A stretch of DNA of 64,000 nucleotides, from NCBI RefSeq assembly GCF_963676325.1, contig NZ_OY781099.1, forward strand, positions 806,001 through 870,000, read 5' to 3'. Shown here piece after piece: positions 55,527 through 63,860 of this stretch. Position numbers and translations under genes: made by a program. Numbering within the stretch: position 1 is the first letter of the stretch; each line of letters starts with the position of its first letter. Under the pieces are notes generated by a model. The model was not told the origin of the DNA. It saw nothing but the letters and a program-made list of their open reading frames with translations, and did not search any database. This DNA is from an uncultured Bacteroides sp. GTDB lineage: Bacteria > Bacteroidota > Bacteroidia > Bacteroidales > Bacteroidaceae.

Positions 55527-56285
55527 ATGGATAAAGAAATAGACCTTTCGGTTAGCTGCTACGGTGCAGTGAAAGACTTGCATTATGATGTAGCCATCCT
55601 TCCCTGGGGAGCAACAGAACCTCATAACTTTCATTTGCCATATCTCACAGATTGCATTGCACCTAAAATGATAGCTGTAAAAGCAGCATCCGTTGCATTA
55701 AAAGAATATGGTGTTCGTTGCATGGTAATGCCACCCATCTCTTTGGGATCTCAGAATCCGGGTCAACGCAATCGTAGCTTTTGTATTCATGCCCGTTATG
55801 AAACCCAGTATGCCATCTTAACAGATGTGGTTGCTTCTCTTTATGAACAGGGAATGCGAAAACTTATCATTTTGAACGGGCACGGAGGCAATAATTTTAA
55901 GAACATGATTCGTGATCTGGCTTTTGTGTATCCCGATTTTCTTATCGTTCAGTCTCACTGGTTCTCTATTCTACCATGCAAAGGTTATTTTGAAGCTGAA
56001 ATTGATGATCATGCCGGGGAACAGGAGACTTCTGTAATAATGTACCTACAGCCTGAACTGGTAGATTTGACAATGGCCGGAAGTGGGGAGTCGCAACCGT
56101 TTGCTATTCCTGCATTGAACGATAAACTCGGCTGGACACCGAGACACTGGGATCGTGCAACAAAAGATACGGGAGTAGGTAATCCGGAAAAAGCAACAGC
56201 ACAAAAAGGTGAAAGATATTTGGCTGATTTGGTGCCTTTAATAGCCCGATTGTTTGCTGAAGTTGGAAAGGGAGAGCTCTATTGA
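55527..56285 (+). CDS. Creatininase-family amidohydrolase
   Basis: A 252-residue cytoplasmic metal enzyme. Metal-site motifs of the family are present: LPWGATEPHNFHLPYLTD (Glu31, His36, Asp42), ILNGHGGNN and DDHAGEQETS (Asp/His and Glu). The family includes creatinine amidohydrolase, FAPy deformylase of riboflavin synthesis and mycofactocin peptidase; I cannot pick the substrate. Encoded alone and followed by a bidirectional terminator. Confidence 0.92.
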   Translation: MDKEIDLSVSCYGAVKDLHYDVAILPWGATEPHNFHLPYLTDCIAPKMIAVKAASVALKEYGVRCMVMPPISLGSQNPGQRNRSFCIHARYETQYAILTDVVASLYEQGMRKLIILNGHGGNNFKNMIRDLAFVYPDFLIVQSHWFSILPCKGYFEAEIDDHAGEQETSVIMYLQPELVDLTMAGSGESQPFAIPALNDKLGWTPRHWDRATKDTGVGNPEKATAQKGERYLADLVPLIARLFAEVGKGELY

Positions 56286-56363
56286 TTGAAGTAATATTAT
56301 ACTGAAGAAAAAAGATGAAACAATGGAGATATATTCCCTTCCTTGTCTCAAATTTGAAATAGC

Positions 56364-56410
56364 AAAGCAAGCCATTTTCACCTATATTATCAGTACAAAT
56401 GGCTTGCTTT
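56364..56410. terminator. Bidirectional terminator
   Basis: Perfect 14-bp stem AAAGCAAGCCATTT/AAATGGCTTGCTTT with a 19-base loop, between the creatininase gene and the convergent SDR gene. Confidence 0.88.
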
Positions 56411-56439
56411 GTATGTTGAGGATTCTCGTTCTTTGTTTA

Positions 56440-57168
56440 TCATTTGCTCTTTACCGGAAGTCGTTCCCAAAGCCATGATGGAATCATTCTCCAGAAGAAT
56501 ACGATACAGGCATATCTTCGGTCAATTACCGCAACCCTCTTTTTATGATTTAGCGCGTGGATAATGCGGCTGGCAACGTGATCAGGCTTCATTAATAGCG
56601 GGTAATTTCTGTCCTTCAGCAGATCTGTCTGAACAAATCCCGGGCGGATGTCGGTGAAAGAAATGTTCAGCTTCTCCATTCTTGACAACTGAGCCAATGA
56701 ATCGATATAGGTGTTCTGAAAACGTTTGGTGGCTGAATAGGCTGGGGCAGAACCCAAACCTTTTGTGCCAGCTATGGAACTGATTACAGCCAAATGTCCG
56801 CCTCCCTGTTCCTTGAAATAATGGAAAGCAGCTGTAACCAGACGGATAAATCCTCCCACATTGGTTCTTGCCGTATTTATTTCAATGTCGGGTTTTAATG
56901 CAATGTTCTGCGAACCAATTCCCGAGCTAAGCAGAAACAAGTCCATTCCACCTAGTTTGTCAATCAACAGTTGCAGCTTCTCAGGAGCATCTTCCTTTGT
57001 TACGTCTAATGCCTGAATTTCTATTTTATCAGGATTGGTAGCACGCAACTTTTTCAATGCCTCTTCTCGTCTGCCGGCAATGCCAACATGCCATCCTAGT
57101 TTCAGATAACCTTTTGCCACCTCGTACCCAATGCCGGAGGTAGCTCCTATAATAATTACTTTTTTCAT
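56440..57168 (-). CDS. Short-chain dehydrogenase/reductase
   Basis: A 242-residue classical SDR: nucleotide-binding GATSGIG near the N-terminus, Arg-rich cofactor region (GRREEALKKL, suggests NADP), SSIAG and the catalytic YSATK (Tyr-x3-Lys) near residue 150. The C-terminal end has a hydrophobic segment (ACIVFFWRMIPSWLWERLP), seen in a group of SDRs that act on lipids or sterols. Divergent from another SDR gene at 57258. Substrate unknown. Confidence 0.93.
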   Translation of the reverse strand: MKKVIIIGATSGIGYEVAKGYLKLGWHVGIAGRREEALKKLRATNPDKIEIQALDVTKEDAPEKLQLLIDKLGGMDLFLLSSGIGSQNIALKPDIEINTARTNVGGFIRLVTAAFHYFKEQGGGHLAVISSIAGTKGLGSAPAYSATKRFQNTYIDSLAQLSRMEKLNISFTDIRPGFVQTDLLKDRNYPLLMKPDHVASRIIHALNHKKRVAVIDRRYACIVFFWRMIPSWLWERLPVKSK

Positions 57169-57190
57169 CTGATATATGTTTTGGAAAACA

Positions 57191-57229
57191 CAAAAGTAAT
57201 AAAATAATAAATTATTATATTTATATTTG
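57191..57229. promoter_or_regulatory. Divergent -7 elements between the two SDR genes
   Basis: Plus strand TATATTTG at 57222-57229 (29 bp before the ATG at 57258) and minus strand TACTTTTG at 57191-57198 (23 bp before the ATG at 57168). Both fit TAnnTTTG, so the two SDR genes probably fire from one shared AT-rich region. Confidence 0.55.
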
Positions 57230-57257
57230 TCTGCAATAAACTAATCGTTTCATAATT

Positions 57258-58073
57258 ATGCAATCTCAGCCAAAAGTTATACTCATTACAGGAGCCTCTT
57301 CGGGGTTCGGAAAAGTCAGTGCGCAAATGTTGTCCGAACGTGGACATATTGTTTACGGAACCAGTAGAAAACAGACCGATAACCAAGGTAAAGTAACTAT
57401 GCTGGCTATGGATGTCACTGATCCCGCTTCTATCCAGCAGGCACTTAGCCGTATTTATTCGGAACAAGGAAAGATAGATGTACTTATCAACAATGCAGGT
57501 ATGGGCATTGGCGGAGCATTGGAACTGGCAACCGAAGAGGAAGTTGCTCTGCAAATGAATACAAACTTCTTTGGAGTGGTAAACATGTGCAAAGCAGTGC
57601 TCCCTTATATGCGCAAGGCTGCAAACGGAAAAATCATCAACCTTAGCTCTATAGCCGGTGTGATGGCAGTTCCTTATCAAGGCTTTTACTCTGCCTCTAA
57701 GTTTGCCATTGAAGGATACAGTGAGGCATTGGCATTGGAGCTACATCCATTTAATATCAAAGTGTGCCTGATAGAGCCGGGAGACTTTAATACCGGATTC
57801 ACAGCCAATCGCAATATTTCGTCTGCTACATTAAACGATAAAGATTACGGAACAAGTTTTGCCGAGACACTGGCCCTTATCGAGAAAGCCGAAACTCAGG
57901 GGAGCAATCCCATAATGCTGGGTGCAGCAATCTGTAAGATTGTAGAGAAGAAGAATCCTTCCTTCCGTACGCTTGTAGGTCCGATGGAGCAGATCCTGTT
58001 TGCCCGTTGCAAAGGTTGGCTACCCGATAAACTGATTCAATTTGTATTGAGAGGATTTTATAAAATAAAATAA
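57258..58073 (+). CDS. Short-chain dehydrogenase/reductase (17-beta-HSD-like)
   Basis: A 271-residue SDR with cofactor motif GASSGFG, NNAGMGIGG, catalytic Ser in SSIAG and YSASK. The layout with LELHPFNIKVCLIEPGDFNT and a longer C-terminus resembles the YbbO/17-beta-hydroxysteroid dehydrogenase-like SDRs. Followed 28 bp later by a metallo-beta-lactamase-fold gene, probably in one operon. Substrate unknown. Confidence 0.93.
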   Translation: MQSQPKVILITGASSGFGKVSAQMLSERGHIVYGTSRKQTDNQGKVTMLAMDVTDPASIQQALSRIYSEQGKIDVLINNAGMGIGGALELATEEEVALQMNTNFFGVVNMCKAVLPYMRKAANGKIINLSSIAGVMAVPYQGFYSASKFAIEGYSEALALELHPFNIKVCLIEPGDFNTGFTANRNISSATLNDKDYGTSFAETLALIEKAETQGSNPIMLGAAICKIVEKKNPSFRTLVGPMEQILFARCKGWLPDKLIQFVLRGFYKIK

Positions 58074-58101
58074 TTGTTTGTCAATTTAAAAACTTAGTGA
58101 T

Positions 58102-58827
58102 ATGAAACTTAAATATTTAATGCTTATGTTTGGAATGCTCTCAACGAGTTTTGCATCAGCCGGTTCTTTTGATACCGATACATTTAAGACTAAAAGTAAC
58201 AAAGAAGTTATTATCACTTTCATTAAGCATGGAAGCCTGATGCTGACTTACAACAAACAATCTATTCAGATAGATCCTGTATCGGAATATGCTGATTACT
58301 CTGCTTTCCCAAAAGCAGATGTTATCCTGATCACTCATGAACACGGTGACCATCTGGACCCAAAAGCAATTAGTATTCTGACAAAGAAAGGAACCTCAAT
58401 TGTAATCAATGAGTCTGCTCAAAAGAAACTAGGCAAGGGCACGGTTATGAAAAACGGAGATAAGATTAAGATTCTCGGTAATATAACTGTTGAGGCTGTT
58501 CCTGCTTATAACACGACTCCAGGTAGAGAAATGTTTCATCCCCGCCATCGTGATAACGGTTATCTACTTACAATAGACGGATTGCGTATCTATATCGCAG
58601 GAGATACCGAAGATATCCCGGAGATGAAGGAACTTAAAAATATTGATGTTGCGTTTCTTCCGGTTAACCAGCCATATACAATGACTGTTCCTCAGGCAGT
58701 TCATGCTGCAAAGATGTTTATACCAAAAGTCCTTTATCCCTATCATTTTGGTAATACAGATGTGAATAAGATAAAAACAGAATTGAAAGGCAGCGGCATT
58801 GAAGTACGGATCAGAAAAATGCAATAG
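58102..58827 (+). CDS. Exported metallo-beta-lactamase-fold hydrolase
   Basis: A 241-residue protein with a signal peptide (cleavage near SFASAGS) and the metal site THEHGDHLDPK, plus later His/Asp ligands in GDTEDIPEM and PYHFGNTD. It belongs to the L-ascorbate-6-phosphate-lactonase/UlaG-like group of MBL-fold proteins, unusual in being exported. Its stop lies two bases from the stop of the convergent gene, so the 3' ends overlap in transcription. Confidence 0.88.
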   Translation: MKLKYLMLMFGMLSTSFASAGSFDTDTFKTKSNKEVIITFIKHGSLMLTYNKQSIQIDPVSEYADYSAFPKADVILITHEHGDHLDPKAISILTKKGTSIVINESAQKKLGKGTVMKNGDKIKILGNITVEAVPAYNTTPGREMFHPRHRDNGYLLTIDGLRIYIAGDTEDIPEMKELKNIDVAFLPVNQPYTMTVPQAVHAAKMFIPKVLYPYHFGNTDVNKIKTELKGSGIEVRIRKMQ

Positions 58828-58829
58828 TT

Positions 58830-59840
58830 TTATTGTGAATCACCAAAAATGTTCTCGGAATTCATCAATAAATCGACGTACTGTGTTCTTTTATAAACAA
58901 GAGAATCACTAGTGAGCTTGTTATTTGACAGCTTTCCTCTAAATTCATCGATGCTATGATAGTTTTTAATATCCATCCAAGCCTTTAATTCTTTTTTTAT
59001 AGTATCAATTTGTGTCAAGCTATTTTTGTATACAGTACTGACTACCTGTACACAGGATGAACCTGATAATATCAGTTTGATAACATCAACGCCTGTAAAT
59101 ACCCCATAACTGCTACATATGTCAGCATGAATATTTTCGAATAATAACCCAGAGTATCTCAAAGTTTTTTTGTAGTCTCCTTTTTTAGAGAAATTGAATG
59201 CTTTGACATGCTTCTCCTTCATAATATCAATATCAGGTTGGAAAAATGAATTGAACAGAACAAAGGCATCCACTCCAACCAGGTCCATATTCTTAATAAA
59301 ATTAAGAATATTAGAATAGTCTGGACTCAATTTTATACTAACTGGAATTGATGTATTTTGCTTGATTTTTTTTACAATATTGATTTGCTCCTCTTCAATA
59401 TCTTTTGCTTCTTTATTGAAATCAAAAGGGCTGTGATAAAAATTTAGTTCAATACCATCAACTCCTGTTTCAGATAATAATTTAGCATATTCTATCCACG
59501 TATCTTCATTGATTACATTAAGACTGGCAATAACCGGAATAGATAAACTCTCTTTTGCTTTCCTTATATTCAACAAGTGTTCATCACATCCTGCATATTT
59601 AATATTGGGATGTATTGTGAGCATTTCTGCGTTAATATCATTAAATTCAGTTAGTTTCTCATCCAATCGCAGTCTCTCGAGTTGTATTTGTTCTTCGAAT
59701 AATGACTTATAAACAACTGCAGCAACACCATGTTCTTCAGCCTTTTTAAGTATATCTAAATTTTTTGTCATACTACAGGCTCCTAAAATGATCGGATTAT
59801 CTAATTCGATCCCCATATATTTTGTTTTAAGATTATTCAT
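58830..59840 (-). CDS. Dihydroorotate dehydrogenase-like protein
   Basis: A 336-residue TIM-barrel flavoprotein: MGIELDNPIILGACSMTKNL at the N-terminus, LSIPVIASLNVINEDTWIEY, GIELNFYHSP, IPVSIKLSPDYSNI (Lys for FMN), and the C-terminal phosphate-binding strand GVFTGVDVIKLILSGSSCVQ. The frame is open to a TTG at 59867, but the ATG at 59840 gives the family start. The catalytic base loop reads NFYHSPFDFN, not the usual NCSCPN of true PyrD, so activity on dihydroorotate is doubtful. This DHOD-like group is common in Bacteroidetes without assigned substrate. Unusually AT-rich, and not next to any pyrimidine genes. Confidence 0.85.
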   Translation of the reverse strand: MNNLKTKYMGIELDNPIILGACSMTKNLDILKKAEEHGVAAVVYKSLFEEQIQLERLRLDEKLTEFNDINAEMLTIHPNIKYAGCDEHLLNIRKAKESLSIPVIASLNVINEDTWIEYAKLLSETGVDGIELNFYHSPFDFNKEAKDIEEEQINIVKKIKQNTSIPVSIKLSPDYSNILNFIKNMDLVGVDAFVLFNSFFQPDIDIMKEKHVKAFNFSKKGDYKKTLRYSGLLFENIHADICSSYGVFTGVDVIKLILSGSSCVQVVSTVYKNSLTQIDTIKKELKAWMDIKNYHSIDEFRGKLSNNKLTSDSLVYKRTQYVDLLMNSENIFGDSQ

Positions 59841-60161
59841 AGAAGTATTTTTTTTAGTGAAATTCAACTTATTAGGCTTTGTAAAAAGAATGTCGGTAGT
59901 TCTTTTTTACATAGTATGTTGGTTTTTAATTTATTATCTATAATAATAACAATCCTAAAATGTGTAATTTACTATGCATTTAGGGTAATGTATCAATAAA
60001 GTTTATTAGCTTAAAAACACTTCAATTCGATGTAATGTTCCATGGCTTTCAAATGATTAACATCATTTATTCTTTTTATTAAATGAATTTTCGTTTGCTC
60101 ATTATCCGCTATTTCATTGGGCCTATCATATCTCAATAGCAAAGATGAGCAAATTGAAATT

Positions 60162-60278
60162 TTATTTTGAATCCGGGAATAATTTGCCTATCAGATTTAT
60201 CATGTCTTTGGGAACATTCGGATCTTTCATTGCTTCGCGTATTTTTTGTTTCTGTCTAGGCGTCAGAATGGATACTAT
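60162..60278 (-). pseudogene. Duplicated C-terminal tail of the CBM-type protein gene
   Basis: In one minus-strand frame it reads SILTPRQKQKIREAMKDPNV then PKDMINLIGKLFPDSK and stop, nearly the same as the end of the gene at 60828-61583 (SILTPEQKQKIREAMKDPNA...). The frame is intact to the stop but there is no upstream part: the HD-hydrolase gene ends exactly where it begins. Downstream (60011-60161) another open frame of about 50 codons without a start continues; I give it no function. The rest of 59868-60278 is AT-rich. Confidence 0.85.
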
Positions 60279-60788
60279 TTATTCCAAATAACCTTTTACC
60301 TGCAGATATTCCTTTTTGTACCTTTCTATTCTTGCAAAGTCCTTCGCAGTGGGGTGGGGTATGCGTGATAAGTCCATGTTATGGATCAGATCATTAAGCT
60401 TAACCTGGCAAGCCAGTTTGCTATGTTTAAACCGGGCAATGTACACTTCCCGTGAAAGCGCGGTCTGACTGTTCAGTAATTCCAGAGCCATTTCAATGTC
60501 TTTTACATCCTCTTTTTGCAGCAAGTCGCCACATCTCTGTTTTAGCATCTGCATCACTTGTTCCACGCTACAGGTAGTATCTTCCGCCACATCGTGCAGA
60601 TAACCCACCACTCGCTCTTTCCAGTCGGCTCCGGCTTTACTAACAGTTGTCAGATGGCTTCTGAAGTAATCAATGCCGGCTTTGTCCGTTTGTCCCAGAT
60701 GAAGCTCTTTTGCAAGCCTTGCTGCTTCTTCCACTATTTTATCATTAGAGCTGAATGAATTGTTTTGAATTACTTTTTCCCCAGTCAT
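60279..60788 (-). CDS. HD-domain hydrolase (RelA/SpoT-like)
   Basis: A 169-residue protein. Motifs of the ppGpp-hydrolase HD fold: GYLHDVAEDT (His65, Asp66, Glu69, Asp70), a preceding SHLTTVS that replaces the usual HP..V, and VKLNDLIHNMD similar to the KLADRLHNM signature of SpoT. There is no synthetase domain. It could be a small alarmone hydrolase or act on another nucleotide. It is flanked on the 3' side by a duplicated gene tail and on the 5' side by the complete gene, so its placement came from a rearrangement. Confidence 0.82.
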   Translation of the reverse strand: MTGEKVIQNNSFSSNDKIVEEAARLAKELHLGQTDKAGIDYFRSHLTTVSKAGADWKERVVGYLHDVAEDTTCSVEQVMQMLKQRCGDLLQKEDVKDIEMALELLNSQTALSREVYIARFKHSKLACQVKLNDLIHNMDLSRIPHPTAKDFARIERYKKEYLQVKGYLE

Positions 60789-60827
60789 AAATAGAACTAA
60801 TTAAGAAGGTAAAACATAGAATTCAGA

Positions 60828-61583
60828 TTATTTTTTTGTATCCGGCATCAATTTGCCAATCAGATTTATCATGTCTTTAGGGGCATTCGGATCTTTCATT
60901 GCTTCGCGTATTTTTTGTTTCTGCTCGGGTGTCAGAATGGATACCATTTGTTTCATAACATCGCCCAGTGAATTGAGAACCTGCAATACGACTTCACTTG
61001 CCTCTTCGTTATATTGTTTGCCGAGTGAATCGTCCGGTTGATCGGCCAGCAAATTCATATTTATCTTCTGAAGAACCTCAAAAAGACGTGGAAGAACAGT
61101 TGGTAAACTCTTGGTCACAGAATCCTTTAATGCCATAATCTGCGTCATCTGTTTAGGACTCAATAAATTAGTTGTGTCTTTAGGTGCAGGAGGTGCAGGC
61201 TTGTTCCATTCAGCAACCTTGTCATTTATCTTCAGCTTCTTGCTGGCTGTGAATGTGCGGTTCTTAATATCTTTACCATCTGCTTCCTTTTCCACGCTGT
61301 TCCAACTGCCAAGTGTGTACTTGTAGGAATATTCTTTATTCATAAAACAGGGAACCTCTATGGTGTAGTGTTTGCTGTCAATACGTTTCATGCAACAACT
61401 GCTGTCCGATGGGTTCCAGTTGTTGAAAGTTCCGGCAATAAATACGGTAGAGTCTTCCTGAATACCCGCTCCGGGTAGTTCAACTGTAAGGCGGACTGTA
61501 CACACCTGTGCTTTTGCATAATTTGACGTTGTTAATGCACCAACCAGGCATAGCAGGATGCACCAGAAATGTTTTTTATTCAT
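60828..61583 (-). CDS. Exported protein with CBM48/AMPK-type glycogen-binding domain
   Basis: A 251-residue protein with a signal peptide (ending NYAKAQ). Residues about 28-118 form a carbohydrate-binding sandwich with VFIAGTFNNWNPSD and YSYKYTLGSWNSVEKE, as in CBM20/CBM48 domains. The C-terminal half is helical and charged (about 140-250), with SPKQMTQIMALKDSVTKSLP and SILTPEQKQKIREAM, two LTPEQ-like segments. It likely binds alpha-glucan in the periplasm; no enzyme domain. Its tail is duplicated at 60162-60278. Confidence 0.82.
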   Translation of the reverse strand: MNKKHFWCILLCLVGALTTSNYAKAQVCTVRLTVELPGAGIQEDSTVFIAGTFNNWNPSDSSCCMKRIDSKHYTIEVPCFMNKEYSYKYTLGSWNSVEKEADGKDIKNRTFTASKKLKINDKVAEWNKPAPPAPKDTTNLLSPKQMTQIMALKDSVTKSLPTVLPRLFEVLQKINMNLLADQPDDSLGKQYNEEASEVVLQVLNSLGDVMKQMVSILTPEQKQKIREAMKDPNAPKDMINLIGKLMPDTKK

Positions 61584-61703
61584 CAGAGTTGTATGTTTTT
61601 AGAGAATTAGAATTTTAATTATCTGTAGTTAAACTGTTTAACCATAAAAAACGTTGTAAATATAATAGGAATTTTACTATGTTCACTATGCTAGTTTAAA
61701 TAT

Positions 61704-62285
61704 TTATTCTTTAGAGGGTAATTTATTTTGTGGTTTAATGGGAGGTTTGTAAATGTATTGTTTGTTATAATCAATGATATATTTATGCTTAGACAAGAAA
61801 TCCGATCCAATAATTCCAATAATGTCATAACCTGCAAGATTTATTTTTTCTCTCAGAGATTTAATGTCCAGCATCAGGAACTCGTGTGCCACCCCATTTA
61901 TAGGAAGTCTGATTGTGTATGAAACATTTCTGCTGGTTCTTTCTGAGAAAGACTGTAATCGGATAAAATCAATTTTTCTGATGTATTCAATTAAATTGTT
62001 ATGGTCAAAAATCCATGTAGAATCAATAATAGAAAAGGTAGCTCCTGTATCAACAATGAAATATTTTCTTCCATAAAACCCCAGATACAATTTCACGATA
62101 GGTATATTGTTTCTTGAACCAATACCAATGAATTTAATAGAATCAGAGCCGGAATATTTAACAGAATCTTCCAACGGATTTTTCATTTTATAAGAAACAG
62201 CATTGTAGCTGCTGCATCCTTTGAAAAACAGAACGAACAGTAAGCCGATAAGGACCACATGAATAAACAATCCGTCCTTTTTCAT
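61704..62285 (-). CDS. Retropepsin-like aspartic protease lipoprotein
   Basis: A 193-residue lipoprotein (VLFFKGC, Cys24). The single-domain aspartic protease motif is FIVDTGATFSIID (Asp79-Thr-Gly), followed by a hydrophobic-hydrophobic-Gly segment IIGIIGSDFLSKH that completes the retropepsin-like fold. These proteases work as dimers; substrate unknown. Encoded alone. Confidence 0.85.
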   Translation of the reverse strand: MKKDGLFIHVVLIGLLFVLFFKGCSSYNAVSYKMKNPLEDSVKYSGSDSIKFIGIGSRNNIPIVKLYLGFYGRKYFIVDTGATFSIIDSTWIFDHNNLIEYIRKIDFIRLQSFSERTSRNVSYTIRLPINGVAHEFLMLDIKSLREKINLAGYDIIGIIGSDFLSKHKYIIDYNKQYIYKPPIKPQNKLPSKE

Positions 62286-62423
62286 TTTCAGTTAAATTAG
62301 TTTCACATTGCTTAAATTTAGAACAAAACAAATGGATACTAAGTTTGCTTGAAAATGGTTAAATCTGCTGATTGGTATAAGTTGGGGATGTCTTGCTGAT
62401 CAGTTAATAATTTCGGCTTTCCA

Positions 62424-63068
62424 TTAAATTTTCAGGAAAAAGTCTGTATCATCATAAGAGAATCTTATTAAATCCCGTTTAGGACCTCCGTCTTCATTCT
62501 CATCTGTTCTTTTGTGCATATCATTCTCATCAAATTCATACTCAAAATCACTGTTCCCTATATAAACTAACTGCTTGGAAAAAGTATCATATTTTAATTT
62601 TACGTCGCCTATCTGAGACATCTTTTCGGAAAAGAAATCATATTTAATTTCTACATTACCTATTCTTTCTACCCGTTCAGAAGCGAAATTGTATTTAAAT
62701 ACCTTGTCTCCAATTTTAGAGATCTTTTTTGAACCAAGATCATAACCTATTACAAGGTCTCCAATTCTTGATATGTTATTGGTGAAAAAGTCATATTCAA
62801 TTTTATATCCATCAATTCTTTTCAGGTGTCCTCCTTTTGACAGATTGCGCGATGGCTCAAATCTCAAATCACCGCTTTCACATTCCGGATCACGATATTG
62901 ACTAATCTTCTTAATATTTCCCATTTGATCAAACGTGATAGACGAATCATGGAGTCTGATTTTAACAAAGAAATCGCCAACCAGATCTGTGTATACGGTT
63001 AGATGCTGAGCATTGGCAACTGTTGTAAATAGAAATAGAATAAATGCACTGATAATGTACTTTCTCAT
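62424..63068 (-). CDS. Exported protein of six tandem 17-residue repeats
   Basis: A 214-residue protein with a signal peptide (ending NAQ). Residues 82-183 are six exact 17-residue units, for example ISRIGDLVIGYDLGSKK, ISKIGDKVFKYNFASER, VERIGNVEIKYDFFSEK, MSQIGDVKLKYDTFSKQ. Pattern: hydrophobic, x, x, Ile-Gly-Asp/Asn, four to five residues, Tyr-Asp, then a turn with Lys/Arg. Each unit predicts two short strands, so a beta-solenoid or hairpin stack is likely. The ends are not repetitive, and the last residues are acidic (ENDMHKRTDENEDGG). I do not recognise a family. Confidence 0.75.
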   Translation of the reverse strand: MRKYIISAFILFLFTTVANAQHLTVYTDLVGDFFVKIRLHDSSITFDQMGNIKKISQYRDPECESGDLRFEPSRNLSKGGHLKRIDGYKIEYDFFTNNISRIGDLVIGYDLGSKKISKIGDKVFKYNFASERVERIGNVEIKYDFFSEKMSQIGDVKLKYDTFSKQLVYIGNSDFEYEFDENDMHKRTDENEDGGPKRDLIRFSYDDTDFFLKI

Positions 63069-63125
63069 ATTATTCTTTGTTTAGTTTTGTCTTATTCCGG
63101 GCAGTCTTTTTGTGTGAGTGGGCTT

Positions 63126-63395
63126 CTATTTATTCCACCTCTTAAACTTAGGAAACGCCTCTTTCATCATAGCAATAGCCTCTTCTCTGGAAATAGGTTT
63201 CTCAAGTCCTTTGTTAAACTCATCCAGAAATTCCACACAATGAAGAATCATTTCATTCATTGTGCAATCCTGAGTAAAATCTCCTTTTTGGAAACAGTAA
63301 GTACAATAATCATTGTTGTGGCTACCATCGGCATTTGTACCAAGTAGCTCGTCGGATGGCATAGGCATTCCGCAGCTTTGACAGATTCTTTCCAT
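63126..63395 (-). CDS. Putative zinc-ribbon domain protein
   Basis: An 89-residue protein beginning CQSCGMPMPSDELLGTNADG, with a second pair CTYCFQKGDF: the Cys-x2-Cys/Cys-x2-Cys pattern with GMPM of the zinc-ribbon_2 family. The C-terminal half is helical (EEAIAMMKEAFPKFKRW). Function unknown. It has its own promoter at 63421-63450. Confidence 0.9.
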   Translation of the reverse strand: MERICQSCGMPMPSDELLGTNADGSHNNDYCTYCFQKGDFTQDCTMNEMILHCVEFLDEFNKGLEKPISREEAIAMMKEAFPKFKRWNK

Positions 63396-63420
63396 AATAA
63401 TTAATGTTTATGATTACGTG

Positions 63421-63450
63421 CAAATATAACTCTTCTTTATGAAATACAAA
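63421..63450 (-). promoter_or_regulatory. Promoter of the zinc-ribbon gene
   Basis: Minus strand TTTG (63447-63450), 18-bp spacer, -7 TATATTTG (63421-63428), about 26 bp before the start. Good fit to the Bacteroides consensus. Confidence 0.6.
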
Positions 63451-63501
63451 GTAATTGAATAGTAAATTATTATTAATAGATGTCAGAGCGATTTTCTCCT
63501 T

Positions 63502-63729
63502 TTACTCTTCTCCTTCATTCCAGTAAAACTCCAAAGCACCGGAAGGACATTTCTTTACTGCTTCTATAATCTTCTCAGTTGAAGCGTTTTCAAGTCTTAT
63601 CCAAGGTTTCTCACAAGGTTGGAATATATCCGGGCTGTTATTAACGCAATTGCCTGAATGCTTGCACTTCTGTGGTTCCCAAACAACAGTTATTTCACCA
63701 TTGCTAAAGTAATGCTTTTTATTTTCCAT
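63502..63729 (-). CDS. Divergent 4Fe-4S mono-cluster protein (YjdI-like)
   Basis: A 75-residue protein with CKHSGNCVNNSPDIF and a late KKCPSGALEFYW: the three-Cys set of the divergent single-cluster ferredoxin family (YjdI type). Cytoplasmic electron carrier or cluster protein of unknown partner. Encoded alone between a hairpin on its 5' side and the zinc-ribbon gene. Confidence 0.9.
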   Translation of the reverse strand: MENKKHYFSNGEITVVWEPQKCKHSGNCVNNSPDIFQPCEKPWIRLENASTEKIIEAVKKCPSGALEFYWNEGEE

Positions 63730-63770
63730 ATTGCATGTTTAATTAGATAGATTATTCTGAAGTAACGAAA

Positions 63771-63799
63771 AGGCAATCTGTAATTTATGCAGATTGCCT
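63771..63799 (-). terminator. Terminator of the edge gene
   Basis: Perfect 10-bp stem AGGCAATCTG/CAGATTGCCT with a 9-base loop; on the minus strand followed by TTTCGTT. Lies past the stop at 63861. Confidence 0.75.
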
Positions 63800-63860
63800 G
63801 ATTAAGTGGTATGAGACCTTACTGATACATTGTAAATCAGCTTTGCTGCATTGTAACATT

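Noticed and set aside
57165..57680. 171-codon minus-strand frame across the SDR promoter region
   Set aside because: Overlaps the intact SDR gene on the other strand and has no recognisable protein features.
60011..60161. Open minus-strand frame of about 50 codons (ends MEHYIELKCF)
   Set aside because: No start codon or ribosome site, no family recognised. Possibly a decayed gene, but not supportable as a CDS.
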